Shown in pieces: positions 41,143 through 49,080 of a stretch of 64,000 nucleotides of DNA (its first letter is position 1; every line of letters begins with the position of its first letter). The DNA comes from Arthrobacter oryzae (lineage in GTDB: Bacteria; Actinomycetota; Actinomycetes; Actinomycetales; Micrococcaceae): the NCBI RefSeq assembly GCF_003634095.1, contig NZ_RBIR01000002.1:372001-436000 (forward strand). The letters run 5' to 3'. The notes below the pieces were generated by a model. It made no database searches. It saw only the letters and a list, made by a program, of their open reading frames with translations, and had not been told where the DNA came from. The translations under genes and the position numbers were made by a program.

Positions 41143-42360
41143 ATGTCTGCTGCCCGCATTTCCCAGCGCATTTCCGCCATAGCCGAATCCGCCACTCTGG
41201 CCGTCGATGCCAAGGCGAAGGCGCTGAAGGCAGCCGGCCGGCCGGTCATTGGTTTCGGCGCCGGGGAACCCGATTTTCCGACCCCCGGCTACATTGTGCA
41301 GGCCGCTATCGAGGCCGCCAGTCAGCCGAAGTACCACCGCTACTCCCCCGCCGGCGGCCTGCCGGAGCTCAAGCAGGCCATCGCGGAGAAGACGCTCCGG
41401 GACTCCGGCTACAAGGCCGAAGCATCCCAGGTGCTGGTGACTAACGGCGGAAAGCAGGCTGTCTACAACACCTTCGCCACGCTCCTGGACCCGGGCGACG
41501 AGGTCATCGTTCCCACCCCGTTCTGGACCACCTACCCCGAGGCCATACGGCTGGCCGGCGGCGTGCCCGTCGAGGTCTTCGCGGGCCCGGAGCAGGAGTA
41601 CCTGGTCACCGTGGACCAGCTGGAGGCCGCACTCACGGATCGCACCAAGATCCTCCTCTTCGTCTCCCCCTCGAACCCCACCGGCGCCGTGTACTCGCCG
41701 GAGCAGGTGAAGGCGATCGGTCAGTGGGCGGCGGCCAACGGCCTGTGGGTTGTCACCGACGAGATCTACGAGCACCTCACCTACGACGGCGTGCCGTTCA
41801 CCTCGATCGCCACGGCCGTTCCCGAACTGGGCGACAAGGTGGTCATCCTCAACGGCGTCGCCAAGACCTACGCCATGACGGGCTGGCGCGTGGGCTGGAT
41901 GATCGGACCGGCGGACGTCATCAAGGCCGCCACCAACCTGCAGTCCCACGCGACGTCGAACGTCTCCAACATCATGCAGATTGCGGCCCTCGCCGCCGTG
42001 TCCGGGCCGCTGACCGCCGTCGATGAGATGAAGGTGGCCTTTGACCGCCGCCGCAAGGCAATCGTCGCGGGCCTGAACGCGATTGACGGTGTTGAATGCC
42101 CGACGCCGAAGGGCGCCTTCTACGTGTACGCGGACGTCCGCGCGCTGCTGGGCAAGGAGTTCCCGTCGGCAAACGGTCCGGTGCGGCCCGCCACCTCCGC
42201 CGAACTGGCCACGCTGATCCTGGACGAGGTGGAGGTCGCAGTGGTTCCCGGCGAGGCGTTCGGTCCGTCCGGCTACCTGCGCCTGTCCTATGCGCTGGGA
42301 GACGAAGACCTGGCTACGGGCGTCGCCCGCCTGCAGGACTTCCTCGGCAAGGCGAAGTAG
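41143..42360 (+). CDS. Aspartate aminotransferase (class I PLP enzyme)
   Basis: PLP-dependent transaminase of fold type I, 405 residues, most similar to the aspartate aminotransferase Ib subgroup. Visible: PLP-binding lysine K241 in [44 protein letters not shown], and the carboxylate-binding arginine in [12 protein letters not shown]. The N-terminal motif [12 protein letters not shown] is typical. Located downstream of trnW-secE on the other strand. Expected role: aspartate/oxaloacetate exchange; prephenate or alanine transamination cannot be excluded. Confidence 0.93.
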   Translation: MSAARISQRISAIAESATLAVDAKAKALKAAGRPVIGFGAGEPDFPTPGYIVQAAIEAASQPKYHRYSPAGGLPELKQAIAEKTLRDSGYKAEASQVLVTNGGKQAVYNTFATLLDPGDEVIVPTPFWTTYPEAIRLAGGVPVEVFAGPEQEYLVTVDQLEAALTDRTKILLFVSPSNPTGAVYSPEQVKAIGQWAAANGLWVVTDEIYEHLTYDGVPFTSIATAVPELGDKVVILNGVAKTYAMTGWRVGWMIGPADVIKAATNLQSHATSNVSNIMQIAALAAVSGPLTAVDEMKVAFDRRRKAIVAGLNAIDGVECPTPKGAFYVYADVRALLGKEFPSANGPVRPATSAELATLILDEVEVAVVPGEAFGPSGYLRLSYALGDEDLATGVARLQDFLGKAK

Positions 42361-42376
42361 CCCGCCCCAACCTCCC

Positions 42377-42437
42377 GATGCGCTATCACCTGGGGTCCTT
42401 ATTGCCGCGGCAGAAGAACCTTAAGTGATAGCGCATC
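42377..42437. terminator. Long palindrome (family B) between convergent genes
   Basis: Perfect 13-bp outer stem GATGCGCTATCAC / GTGATAGCGCATC (42377-42389, 42425-42437) around an imperfect inner hairpin with TGCCG-CGGCA at its core. It lies between the convergent stops of the aminotransferase and the response regulator. Same architecture as family A but a different stem sequence. Confidence 0.8.
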
Positions 42438-42443
42438 CTGGGT

Positions 42444-43208
42444 TTATAGGAGGCGGCGCTCGGCGGCCCAGCGGGTCAGTTCGTGGCGGCTGGAGAGCTG
42501 GAGCTTGCGCAGCACCGCCGAGACGTGGGTTTCGACTGTCTTGATCGAGATGAACAGTTCCTTGGCCACTTCCTTGTAGCTGTAGCCGCGGGCGATCAGG
42601 CGCATCACCTCGAGCTCCCGCGCCGAGAGCTTGTCCAGCTGGTCATCGGCGATGTCCGCGGGGGCGGTGCCGAACGCGTCCAGGACAAATCCCGCCAGCC
42701 GGGGCGAGAAGACGGCGTCCCCGCCGGCCACGCGGCGGACGGCACGGCTGATCTCGGCCCCTGAAATCGTCTTGGTGACATAGCCGCGCGCACCGGCCCG
42801 GATCACGGATACCACGTCCTCGGCGGCGTCGGAGACGCTCAGCGCCAGAAACCGCGTGCTGCCCAGCAGCGGCACCGAGCCGGCCAGCACCTCGCGTCCG
42901 CCGCCGCCGCGGCCACCGGGGAGATGGACGTCCAGCAGCACGACGTCGGGACGCTGGGCCGCGACGACGGCGATCGCCTCCTCCACGGTGCCTGCCTCGC
43001 CCGCGACGACGATGTCCGGATCCAGATCCGCTTTCAACCCGGAGCGAAAGATCGCGTGGTCGTCCACAATCACCACCCGGACCGGGGCACGGTCGGCGCT
43101 TGCAGGGCTTCCTGGTAGGGCTTGCCCCGGCGCCCGGCTTGCCGGTGCAGGCCGGTTTCCTGGCGCAGGCTGTCCTGGCAAAGGGTTTCCTGGTACTGGG
43201 TTGGTCAC
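42444..43208 (-). CDS. LuxR/NarL-type response regulator
   Basis: DNA-binding response regulator, 254 residues. About 40 Pro/Gly/Ala residues (PGNPLPGQPAPGNRP...) precede a standard receiver: acidic pair D49/D50 (VVIVDDHAIF), phospho-acceptor D93 (VLLDVHLPGG), and lysine in YVTKTISG. The C-terminal LuxR HTH is LSARELEVMRLIARGYSYKE followed by the recognition helix IKTVETHVSAVLRKL. The GTG start overlaps the stop of the histidine kinase (GTGA), so the pair is co-translated. It likely controls the divergent PspC genes. Confidence 0.94.
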   Translation of the reverse strand: MTNPVPGNPLPGQPAPGNRPAPASRAPGQALPGSPASADRAPVRVVIVDDHAIFRSGLKADLDPDIVVAGEAGTVEEAIAVVAAQRPDVVLLDVHLPGGRGGGGREVLAGSVPLLGSTRFLALSVSDAAEDVVSVIRAGARGYVTKTISGAEISRAVRRVAGGDAVFSPRLAGFVLDAFGTAPADIADDQLDKLSARELEVMRLIARGYSYKEVAKELFISIKTVETHVSAVLRKLQLSSRHELTRWAAERRLL

Positions 43209-44554
43209 GGCCTGGCCTCTCCGTTGGTGTTGTTGGCGGCAGTTCCGGCAGCTGCGGCAGATGCGGGGGCCGTGACGGGCAGCCGGAGCCGCACCTCGGT
43301 GCCGTCGGGGCTGCTGAGGATGGCGGCGGTGCCGCCATGGCGGTTCATCCGTCCGATGATCGACTCCCGCACGCCGAGCCGGTCCGGGGGAACCGAATCC
43401 GGGTCGAAACCTGGCCCCCGGTCCTTGACGAATACCTCTGCGGCGGCATCGGTGACTTCCAGGTAGACGGACACCGCGCCGCCTCCGTGGCGCGCGGCGT
43501 TCAGCATGGCCTCGCGGGCCGCCTGGACGAGGGCCTCGTGGCGCTGGGTCATGGCGCAGTCCCCCACGGTGACCACTTCGACCGGGTGTCCCAGGGAGTC
43601 TTCCACCTCGGCGGCGGCGGCTTTGATGCCTTCGGACAGCTGGCCGGAATCGTTGCCGGCATCCCGGTACAGCCAGCCCCGCAGCTCGCGTTCCTGGGCA
43701 CGGGCCAGCCTGATGACGTCGTGCTCGTTGCCGGCACGGCGCTGGATCAGGGCGAGGGTCTGGAGCACGGAGTCGTGGAGGTGCGCGGCGATCTCGGCAC
43801 GCTCGGTGGCACGCACACGCCCCGCGCGTTCTGTCTCCAGGTCCCGCCAAAATTTCAGCCCCCAGGGCAGCAGCACGAGGGCCACGCCGCCGAGCACCGC
43901 CACCGAGGCCAGAAGGGCCAGCCAGGTCTGTTCCCAGGACCCCGAGCCGGATACCATCACCAGCACGCCGGCCACCACCAGGGCCAGCCCGGCCGCGAGG
44001 CGCGCCCAGCCGCCGGCCTGGTTGGCCTTGGTCTTGTCCACGAGACCCGCCCGGCGGGTCTCGTCCAATTGCATCCAGGCGATCGCGGCACCGCCCAGGA
44101 TTGCCGCGACCGGGATCAGGGTGCCCAGCGGTACGTCGATGCCGAAGTTACGGGCGATCAGGATTCCGGCTGCCAGCAGCAGGCCCGCGCCCAGCAGGAT
44201 CTCTTTGCCGAACGGCAAACCCGGGACCCTGGACCGCCGGGCCTCTCGCGGCGCCACCGTCTGGGTCCCGGAAGGATCGGCGGCCGCGGTGTCTTCCGGG
44301 GCGCTGACGGCGGGGGCGATTGGCGACGCCGGCCGGCGGGCGTTTCGCCTGGCGCTTTCGTCCGCCGTGGGCACCATGATCCAAAGCCAGGCGTAAAAGG
44401 CCACTCCTGCCCCGCCCGCGAGCGCAGCCACCACCATGCCGATCCTGACCATGCGGACCGGCCAGCCCAAGTGGGCGGCGAGGCCTGCGCACACGCCGGC
44501 AATCACGCGGTCGCTGCTGCGGACCAGCGGCGGGCGGACGGGCGGGGAGGTCAT
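43205..44554 (-). CDS. PspC-domain sensor histidine kinase
   Basis: Membrane sensor kinase, 449 residues. An N-terminal PspC domain (about residues 10-62, SSDRVIAGVCAGLAAHLGW) is fused to four more hydrophobic segments (about 116-137, 141-161, 184-203, 209-232) and a HisKA_3-type kinase: phospho-acceptor H260 in AAHLHDSVLQTLALIQ, N-box EAMLNAARHGG, G-box VKDRGPGFDPD. Short or no extracytoplasmic loops suggest that it senses within or at the membrane. Partner regulator follows. Related kinases control PspC/toast-rack envelope-stress genes, and such genes lie divergently 125 nt away. Confidence 0.93.
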   Translation of the reverse strand: MTSPPVRPPLVRSSDRVIAGVCAGLAAHLGWPVRMVRIGMVVAALAGGAGVAFYAWLWIMVPTADESARRNARRPASPIAPAVSAPEDTAAADPSGTQTVAPREARRSRVPGLPFGKEILLGAGLLLAAGILIARNFGIDVPLGTLIPVAAILGGAAIAWMQLDETRRAGLVDKTKANQAGGWARLAAGLALVVAGVLVMVSGSGSWEQTWLALLASVAVLGGVALVLLPWGLKFWRDLETERAGRVRATERAEIAAHLHDSVLQTLALIQRRAGNEHDVIRLARAQERELRGWLYRDAGNDSGQLSEGIKAAAAEVEDSLGHPVEVVTVGDCAMTQRHEALVQAAREAMLNAARHGGGAVSVYLEVTDAAAEVFVKDRGPGFDPDSVPPDRLGVRESIIGRMNRHGGTAAILSSPDGTEVRLRLPVTAPASAAAAGTAANNTNGEARP

Positions 44555-44678
44555 GGATCAATCCAAGCACGGATCGGGGTTTCCCGGACGCGTTTGCATG
44601 CCGAACCGGGGGCCGCTCAGGGACGGTTCAGGGTGTTCCCCAGTAGAGCCCGTCACGGGGAACGGGCAGGATCGAAGT

Positions 44679-46448
44679 ATGAACCCGCACACTCCGCACC
44701 CCGATGAAGGCCAGGCCTCCGCAGGCCGGCCGTCGACCGATCGGCCAGACGCCGAGCTTCCCGCCTCGGGTCGGCCCACCCCGGACCTTTCCGGTACCAA
44801 CGTTCCGGCAGCTGACCAGGCCTCCCCCGACGCCCCCGCAGCTAACCAGGCCTCCCCCGACGCCCCCGCAGCTAACCAGGCCTCCCCCGACGCCCCCGCA
44901 GCTAACCAGGCCTCCCCCGACGCCCCGGCAGCTGAACAAGCCTCCCCCGACGTTCCGGCAGCTGACCTGCCCGCCGCTGCTCCCGGCGCCGGGCCGGGCG
45001 GCCCCCCGGAGCCCCCGCGGCTCTACCCGCCCGGCGATCCTGAAGGGCCGTATGCCCTCCCGCCGCTTGGTGACCCGGCTGCATCGCCGGGTGGGCCGGC
45101 GGGCGGCCCGTGGCCGGGCGGACAGACGCCCCGGGGGCAGGGACAGAACTTCTTCGACTGGATCCGCAGCCAGGGCATCTACCGCGGACGCGACCGCTGG
45201 ATCGGTGGCGTGGCCAGCGGCATTGCCCACCGGCTCGGCGTCGACCCCCTGATAATTCGCGGCGTCCTGATTGTCCTGACGATTTTCGCCGGGCTTGGCG
45301 TGCTCGCCTACGGCGTCGCGTGGGCCCTGCTGCCCGAACCTGACGGCCGCATTCATGTCCAGGAAGCCGCCGCGGGCCGGTGGACAGCCGGGATGACCGG
45401 CGCGCTGATCACCACGGTCATCGGGTTCCCCAGCCTGGGCACCGGAGTCTGGGGCTGGGACAGGTTCGGCTTTGGCGCCTTCGTCTGGACCGCTTTCTGG
45501 GTGGGCGGCGCCATCTACCTCGTCTACTACCTCACTCAGCGCAACAAGACCCGGAACGGAGCCGCTCCCATGCCGTCGCGCTACGACTCCAGTAGTCTGG
45601 CCGGCGCCGGGACTGTTGCCGGTGCCGCCCGCGCCGGCGCTGAGCCGCACCCGGCCGGGGGCTTCCCGCCGGCCGGCGCCCCTGCCTTCGGGCAGGCTGT
45701 CGACGGCTCCGCACCCGGCCAGGCCTGGGGACCTCCCCCGCCGTCGGGACCCACTCCGCCCGGCCCGGTTCCGCCTGGCGGCTATGGCGCCGGCGCTACG
45801 CCCCCTCCGGCCACGCCGCGCAACCTTGGCCCAGGCACACCCGCCGTCGCGATTACCGTCGGGGCAGCCCTGATGGTGGGCGGCGGGATCAAGGCGCTCG
45901 ACGCCGCCCACGTGATCGCTCTCGGCGATTACGGCAATGCACTGGTCTGGGCCGTTGCCGCCGCCATCCTGGGCCTAGGGATCCTGGTTGCCGGGCTGCG
46001 TGGCCGGACTTCGGGGATCCTTGGCTTCTTCGCCGTCGTGGCCCTGCTGATCGGCGGGATTTTCAGTGTGGTTCCGCACGGAGACCGGTTCCGGTTCCAG
46101 AATGCCGACTGGACGCCGTCAAGCATTGAACAGGCCAGCGGCGGCTTCGAGATTACCGGCGGCAGAGGAACGGTGGACCTGACCAAAATGGCGCTGAACC
46201 CGCCGCTGGGTTCCGACCTCGTTGTGCCGATCGACGCGACTGCCAGCAATCTGACCGTCGTCATCCCCGCCACAGTCCCCGTCCGGATCCAGGCGGACCT
46301 GACCATGGGCAACCTCCACGAAGGCAACCAGGACCACGGCGGCATGACTAACCAGCAGAGCGACTACAACACCTCCAAACCAGGCGCCCCGATGGTCGTG
46401 AAGATCTCCGGGACCGTCAGCAACGTGACCATCAAGGAAGGCAACTGA
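44679..46448 (+). CDS. PspC-domain membrane protein with repeat region and C-terminal toast-rack-like domain
   Basis: 589-residue membrane protein. The start ATG 44679 has AGGA 7 nt upstream; an earlier in-frame ATG would overlap the kinase gene. Order: disordered N-terminus with five to six 10-residue repeats (consensus NQASPDAPAA, residues 42-97); Pro/Gly linker; PspC domain (about 165-222, RDRWIGGVASGIAHRLGVDP); helices near 240-285; second Pro-rich linker (295-385); helices near 388-408, 418-440 and 446-466; then about 120 residues of beta-rich sequence (GGFEITGGRGTVDLTKM...) resembling toast-rack/DUF4097-like domains. Probable target and partner of the divergent kinase in envelope stress. 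The domain names after PspC are inferred by pattern only. Confidence 0.85.
   Translation: MNPHTPHPDEGQASAGRPSTDRPDAELPASGRPTPDLSGTNVPAADQASPDAPAANQASPDAPAANQASPDAPAANQASPDAPAAEQASPDVPAADLPAAAPGAGPGGPPEPPRLYPPGDPEGPYALPPLGDPAASPGGPAGGPWPGGQTPRGQGQNFFDWIRSQGIYRGRDRWIGGVASGIAHRLGVDPLIIRGVLIVLTIFAGLGVLAYGVAWALLPEPDGRIHVQEAAAGRWTAGMTGALITTVIGFPSLGTGVWGWDRFGFGAFVWTAFWVGGAIYLVYYLTQRNKTRNGAAPMPSRYDSSSLAGAGTVAGAARAGAEPHPAGGFPPAGAPAFGQAVDGSAPGQAWGPPPPSGPTPPGPVPPGGYGAGATPPPATPRNLGPGTPAVAITVGAALMVGGGIKALDAAHVIALGDYGNALVWAVAAAILGLGILVAGLRGRTSGILGFFAVVALLIGGIFSVVPHGDRFRFQNADWTPSSIEQASGGFEITGGRGTVDLTKMALNPPLGSDLVVPIDATASNLTVVIPATVPVRIQADLTMGNLHEGNQDHGGMTNQQSDYNTSKPGAPMVVKISGTVSNVTIKEGN
44801..44970 (+). repeat. 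30-bp in-frame minisatellite in PspC gene
   Basis: Three identical 30-bp units (44821-44850, 44851-44880, 44881-44910), a near copy (44911-44940), a degenerate copy (44941-44970) and a partial copy before (from 44801). The period is a multiple of three and encodes 10 residues, so copy-number change keeps the frame. Confidence 0.95.
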
Positions 46449-46449
46449 C

Positions 46450-46710
46450 ATGAGCAGCTATGACGACTCACGGGCCGCCGGGCAGGACGCGGAAGCTGCC
46501 GGATCCCCCGCCCGGGTGGGGACAGTGGTTTGGGGACTGATAGTTCTGGCCCTGGCCGCATTGATCATCGTTTCCACGCTCGGCATCGTGGCCCTCAATG
46601 GCACCTATGTCCTGATCGGCCTGATGGTCGGGGCGGGCGCCGCCCTCATTGTCGGCGGACTACTCTCGGCACGCAGGCGTGACAATAAATCAACTTCAGG
46701 GAAGTCTTGA
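46450..46710 (+). CDS. Small membrane protein (86 aa) in PspC operon
   Basis: Starts one base after the stop of the PspC gene. The first ~22 residues are polar, then two hydrophobic helices (VVWGLIVLALAALIIVSTLG and TYVLIGLMVGAGAALIVGGL) and a short basic C-terminus (SARRRDNKSTSGKS). No family recognised. Its place between two PspC genes points to the same envelope-stress function. Confidence 0.85.
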   Translation: MSSYDDSRAAGQDAEAAGSPARVGTVVWGLIVLALAALIIVSTLGIVALNGTYVLIGLMVGAGAALIVGGLLSARRRDNKSTSGKS

Positions 46711-46713
46711 ACC

Positions 46714-46968
46714 ATGGATAAATTCTTCGACACCATCCGGGGCTTCGGCCTGAAACGTGGTCCGCAGCGCTGGGTTGGCGGCGTCTGCGGCGGGATTGCC
46801 GCCAAATTGAACGTGGACGTGGCCTTTGTCCGCATCGCTTACCTGCTCCTGAGCCTGCTGCCCGGCCCGGCCTTCGTGTTGTACCTCGCGGCCTGGCTCC
46901 TCCTTCCGGACCAGCGGAACGCAATCATCCTGGAAACCTTCCTCGCGAAGCGATCCTCCCGGTCCTAG
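46714..46968 (+). CDS. Stand-alone PspC-domain protein (84 aa)
   Basis: Minimal PspC protein: PQRWVGGVCGGIAAKLNVDV, then helix AYLLLSLLPGPAFVLYLAAWLLLP and a short tail. The same core motif (W-I/V-GGV-x-G-I-A) occurs in the large PspC protein and the kinase, so three genes of this locus share the domain. Starts 3 nt after the preceding stop; last gene of the operon, with a hairpin 100 nt further. Confidence 0.9.
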   Translation: MDKFFDTIRGFGLKRGPQRWVGGVCGGIAAKLNVDVAFVRIAYLLLSLLPGPAFVLYLAAWLLLPDQRNAIILETFLAKRSSRS

Positions 46969-47069
46969 CCCGGCCCTTGGGCGGCCCGGGCGGCCTTGGC
47001 GGCCGATGCGGCGCCGGGCGGCCCACGCCGGCGCGCAAGACGCCAGCCGGGCAGTTCCCCGGCACGCGA

Positions 47070-47099
47070 GAGTGCCCCCGCCTCACCGCGGGGGCACTC
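47070..47099 (+). terminator. Terminator of the PspC operon
   Basis: Perfect 12-bp stem GAGTGCCCCCGC / GCGGGGGCACTC (47070-47081, 47088-47099), 6-nt loop, no T run. Lies 100 nt after the operon. Confidence 0.7.
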
Positions 47100-47136
47100 C
47101 TGTGTAACCGTTTGTGTCCTGCCCCACACGCGCCAC

Positions 47137-47142
47137 TAGACT
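47137..47142 (+). promoter_or_regulatory. Candidate pfkA -10 element
   Basis: TAGACT with TTGTGT 19 nt upstream (47112-47117). It sits in the short palindrome CTAGACTCTAG and gives a leader of about 55 nt. Confidence 0.35.
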
Positions 47143-47203
47143 CTAGGTGAGCTCAGCGTGGCGCTCTGCCTGTACCCCTTCAAACCAGGATTTGAGCCGA
47201 GAT

Positions 47204-48229
47204 ATGAAAATTGGAATCCTCACCAGCGGCGGAGACTGCCCCGGACTGAATGCCGTCATTCGCGGCGCCGTTCTGAAGGGCATCGCCGTCCATGGCCAGC
47301 AGTTCGTGGGATTCCGGGACGGCTGGCGCGGGGTTGTCGAGGGCGACATCGTTGAAATTCCCCGCACCATGGTCCGCGGCATCGCCAAGCAGGGCGGCAC
47401 CATCCTGGGCACGTCCCGCACCAACCCGTTCGAGAACGGCGGCGGCCCCGAGGTCATCAAAGCCAACATGGACCGGCTGGGGATCGACGCCATCATCGCC
47501 ATCGGGGGCGAGGGCACTTTGGCCGCGGCGAAGCGGCTCACCGACGCCGGCCTGAAGATCGTGGGTGTGCCCAAGACGGTCGACAACGACCTCGATGCCA
47601 CGGACTACACCTTCGGCTTCGACACCGCGGTGGAAATCGCCACCGAGGCGATAGACCGGCTGCGCACCACAGGAGAGTCCCATCACCGGTGCATGATCGC
47701 CGAGGTCATGGGCCGTCACGTGGGCTGGATCGCCCTCCATGCCGGGATGGCATCCGGTGCCCACGCCATCCTGATCCCGGAGCAGAAAGCCTCCATGGAA
47801 CAGATCGCCGAGTGGGTGGTCTCCGCCCGCGACCGCGGGCGCGCCCCGCTGGTTGTCGTTGCCGAGGGCTTCGTGCCGGAGGGCCAGGAGTCCCCGCATT
47901 CGGAGCGCGGACTGGACACCTTCGGCCGCCCTCGGCTCGGCGGCATCGCCGAAATGCTGGCCCCCGAGCTGGAACAGCGTACCGGCATCGAGACCCGGGC
48001 CACGGTCCTTGGCCACATCCAGCGCGGAGGCGTCCCGACGGCGTTCGACCGTGTCCTGGCCACTCGCCTGGGCATGGCGGCCATCGACTCGGTGGTGGAG
48101 AAGCGCTGGGGCACGATGGTTTCGCTGCACGGCACGGACATTGTCCATGTCGGTTTCGACGCCGCACTCGGCAATCTCAAGTCCGTGCCACAGACCCGCT
48201 ATGACGAGGCCGCCGTCCTCTTCGGCTAA
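47204..48229 (+). CDS. pfkA: 6-phosphofructokinase
   Basis: Phosphorylates fructose 6-phosphate in glycolysis; 341 residues, cytosolic. N-terminal MKIGILTSGGDCPGLNAVIR, catalytic TVDND with D127, and MGRHVGWIAL are present. Two positions bear on the phosphoryl donor: G104 in GGEGT favours ATP, whereas K124 in PKTVDND is the residue often seen in pyrophosphate enzymes. This mixture is common in actinobacterial ATP-dependent enzymes, so ATP is the likelier donor. The ATG at 47204 fits the family; an in-frame GTG at 47147 would lie too close to the -10 element. Confidence 0.94.
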   Translation: MKIGILTSGGDCPGLNAVIRGAVLKGIAVHGQQFVGFRDGWRGVVEGDIVEIPRTMVRGIAKQGGTILGTSRTNPFENGGGPEVIKANMDRLGIDAIIAIGGEGTLAAAKRLTDAGLKIVGVPKTVDNDLDATDYTFGFDTAVEIATEAIDRLRTTGESHHRCMIAEVMGRHVGWIALHAGMASGAHAILIPEQKASMEQIAEWVVSARDRGRAPLVVVAEGFVPEGQESPHSERGLDTFGRPRLGGIAEMLAPELEQRTGIETRATVLGHIQRGGVPTAFDRVLATRLGMAAIDSVVEKRWGTMVSLHGTDIVHVGFDAALGNLKSVPQTRYDEAAVLFG

Positions 48230-48280
48230 AGCGGCCGCCGACGGGAACGCGGCCTGAAGTCGCCAATACCGTTGCGGCAT

Positions 48281-48312
48281 GCCGGGCCCGGCACACCTCA
48301 GCCGGGCCCGGC
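48281..48312. terminator. Duplicated 12-bp palindrome after pfkA
   Basis: GCCGGGCCCGGC occurs twice (48281-48292, 48301-48312), 20 bp apart. Each copy is self-complementary and the two can pair with each other as a 12-bp stem with an 8-nt loop. It follows pfkA by 50 nt and ends 12 nt before the -10 of the next gene, so a terminator or a pair of operator half-sites are both possible. Confidence 0.6.
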
Positions 48313-48323
48313 GCCGCGGTGGG

Positions 48324-48329
48324 TAGGGT
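48324..48329 (+). promoter_or_regulatory. TAGGGT -10 element, leaderless geometry
   Basis: TAGGGT followed by exactly 6 nt and the ATG of the acetyltransferase at 48336. There is no ribosome site between, so transcription probably starts at or within a base of the start codon. Confidence 0.45.
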
Positions 48330-48335
48330 TAATGC

Positions 48336-49046
48336 ATGACTCTCGAGCCCGGTTCCGCTGAAATAGTCCAGCTCGCATGGGCCCGCCGGCTGGGGTTCGA
48401 CGACGGCGCTTTCGCGGCCGCCGCAGGTGAACGGCTGACCCGGGCCGATGAAGCTGCCCGGTCGGTGCAGTTTGTCCGCCTGTTCGGCAACTCCGCCCTG
48501 GTGGGCCCGCAGTGGGCCTTGGATGCCGCCGCCGGCCTCTCCGACGGAGAACTTGCCCAGCACGTGACGCTGCTGACCATCACCCGCGGCCACGGTGGCC
48601 ACGGGCTGGGGGCAGCCGCGCTCTTCTTCGCCGACGATCTGCCCCTGCAGCAGCCTTCCGAGGAGCTGACCGTCTCGCACGGGAACCCTGAAGCGATCGA
48701 ACTGGAGTCGTTCTGCCCGCCCGACGACGTCAACGAGGTGGGCATCGCGGACCTCGAACACCGCTTCACCGTCATGCATATCGAAGACGGGCGCCGGACA
48801 CCCGTGGCCTGCGGCGCATACACCGAGTGGGAGGGGCTCCTGGCCCATCTGGGAGTGCTGGTGGCCCCGGAATGGCGCCGCCGCGGTCTGGGCAAACTGG
48901 CCGCCTCGATAGCCGCGCACGAGGCCCTCGCCGCCGGGCTGACCCTGCAGTGGCGCTCCGAGGTCAGCAACAAGGGATCCCTCGCGCTTGCCCGCAGTCT
49001 CGGCTTCTCCGCGGGCGGCATCCAGACCAGCGTCCTGCTGGGCTGA
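48336..49046 (+). CDS. GNAT-family acetyltransferase
   Basis: 236 residues. The acetyl-CoA motif LGVLVAPEWRRRGLGKLAAS lies at about residues 170-190, followed by RSEVSNKGSLALARSLGF, the usual C-terminal GNAT strand-helix. The first ~110 residues form an extra N-terminal region without a recognised domain. The gene appears to be translated from a leaderless mRNA (no ribosome site; -10 element 6 nt before ATG). It converges on the MFS transporter gene. Substrate unknown. Confidence 0.83.
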   Translation: MTLEPGSAEIVQLAWARRLGFDDGAFAAAAGERLTRADEAARSVQFVRLFGNSALVGPQWALDAAAGLSDGELAQHVTLLTITRGHGGHGLGAAALFFADDLPLQQPSEELTVSHGNPEAIELESFCPPDDVNEVGIADLEHRFTVMHIEDGRRTPVACGAYTEWEGLLAHLGVLVAPEWRRRGLGKLAASIAAHEALAAGLTLQWRSEVSNKGSLALARSLGFSAGGIQTSVLLG

Positions 49047-49080
49047 TCCGGATGCCGCGGCGCCGAAGGAGGCCTTGGGG

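Noticed and set aside
44436..44678. N-terminal extension of the large PspC protein to 44436
   Set aside because: Overlaps the kinase coding region on the opposite strand; ATG 44679 has a ribosome site.
44801..44970. CRISPR array
   Set aside because: The repeats are contiguous, without spacers, and lie in-frame in a gene; no cas genes in the window.
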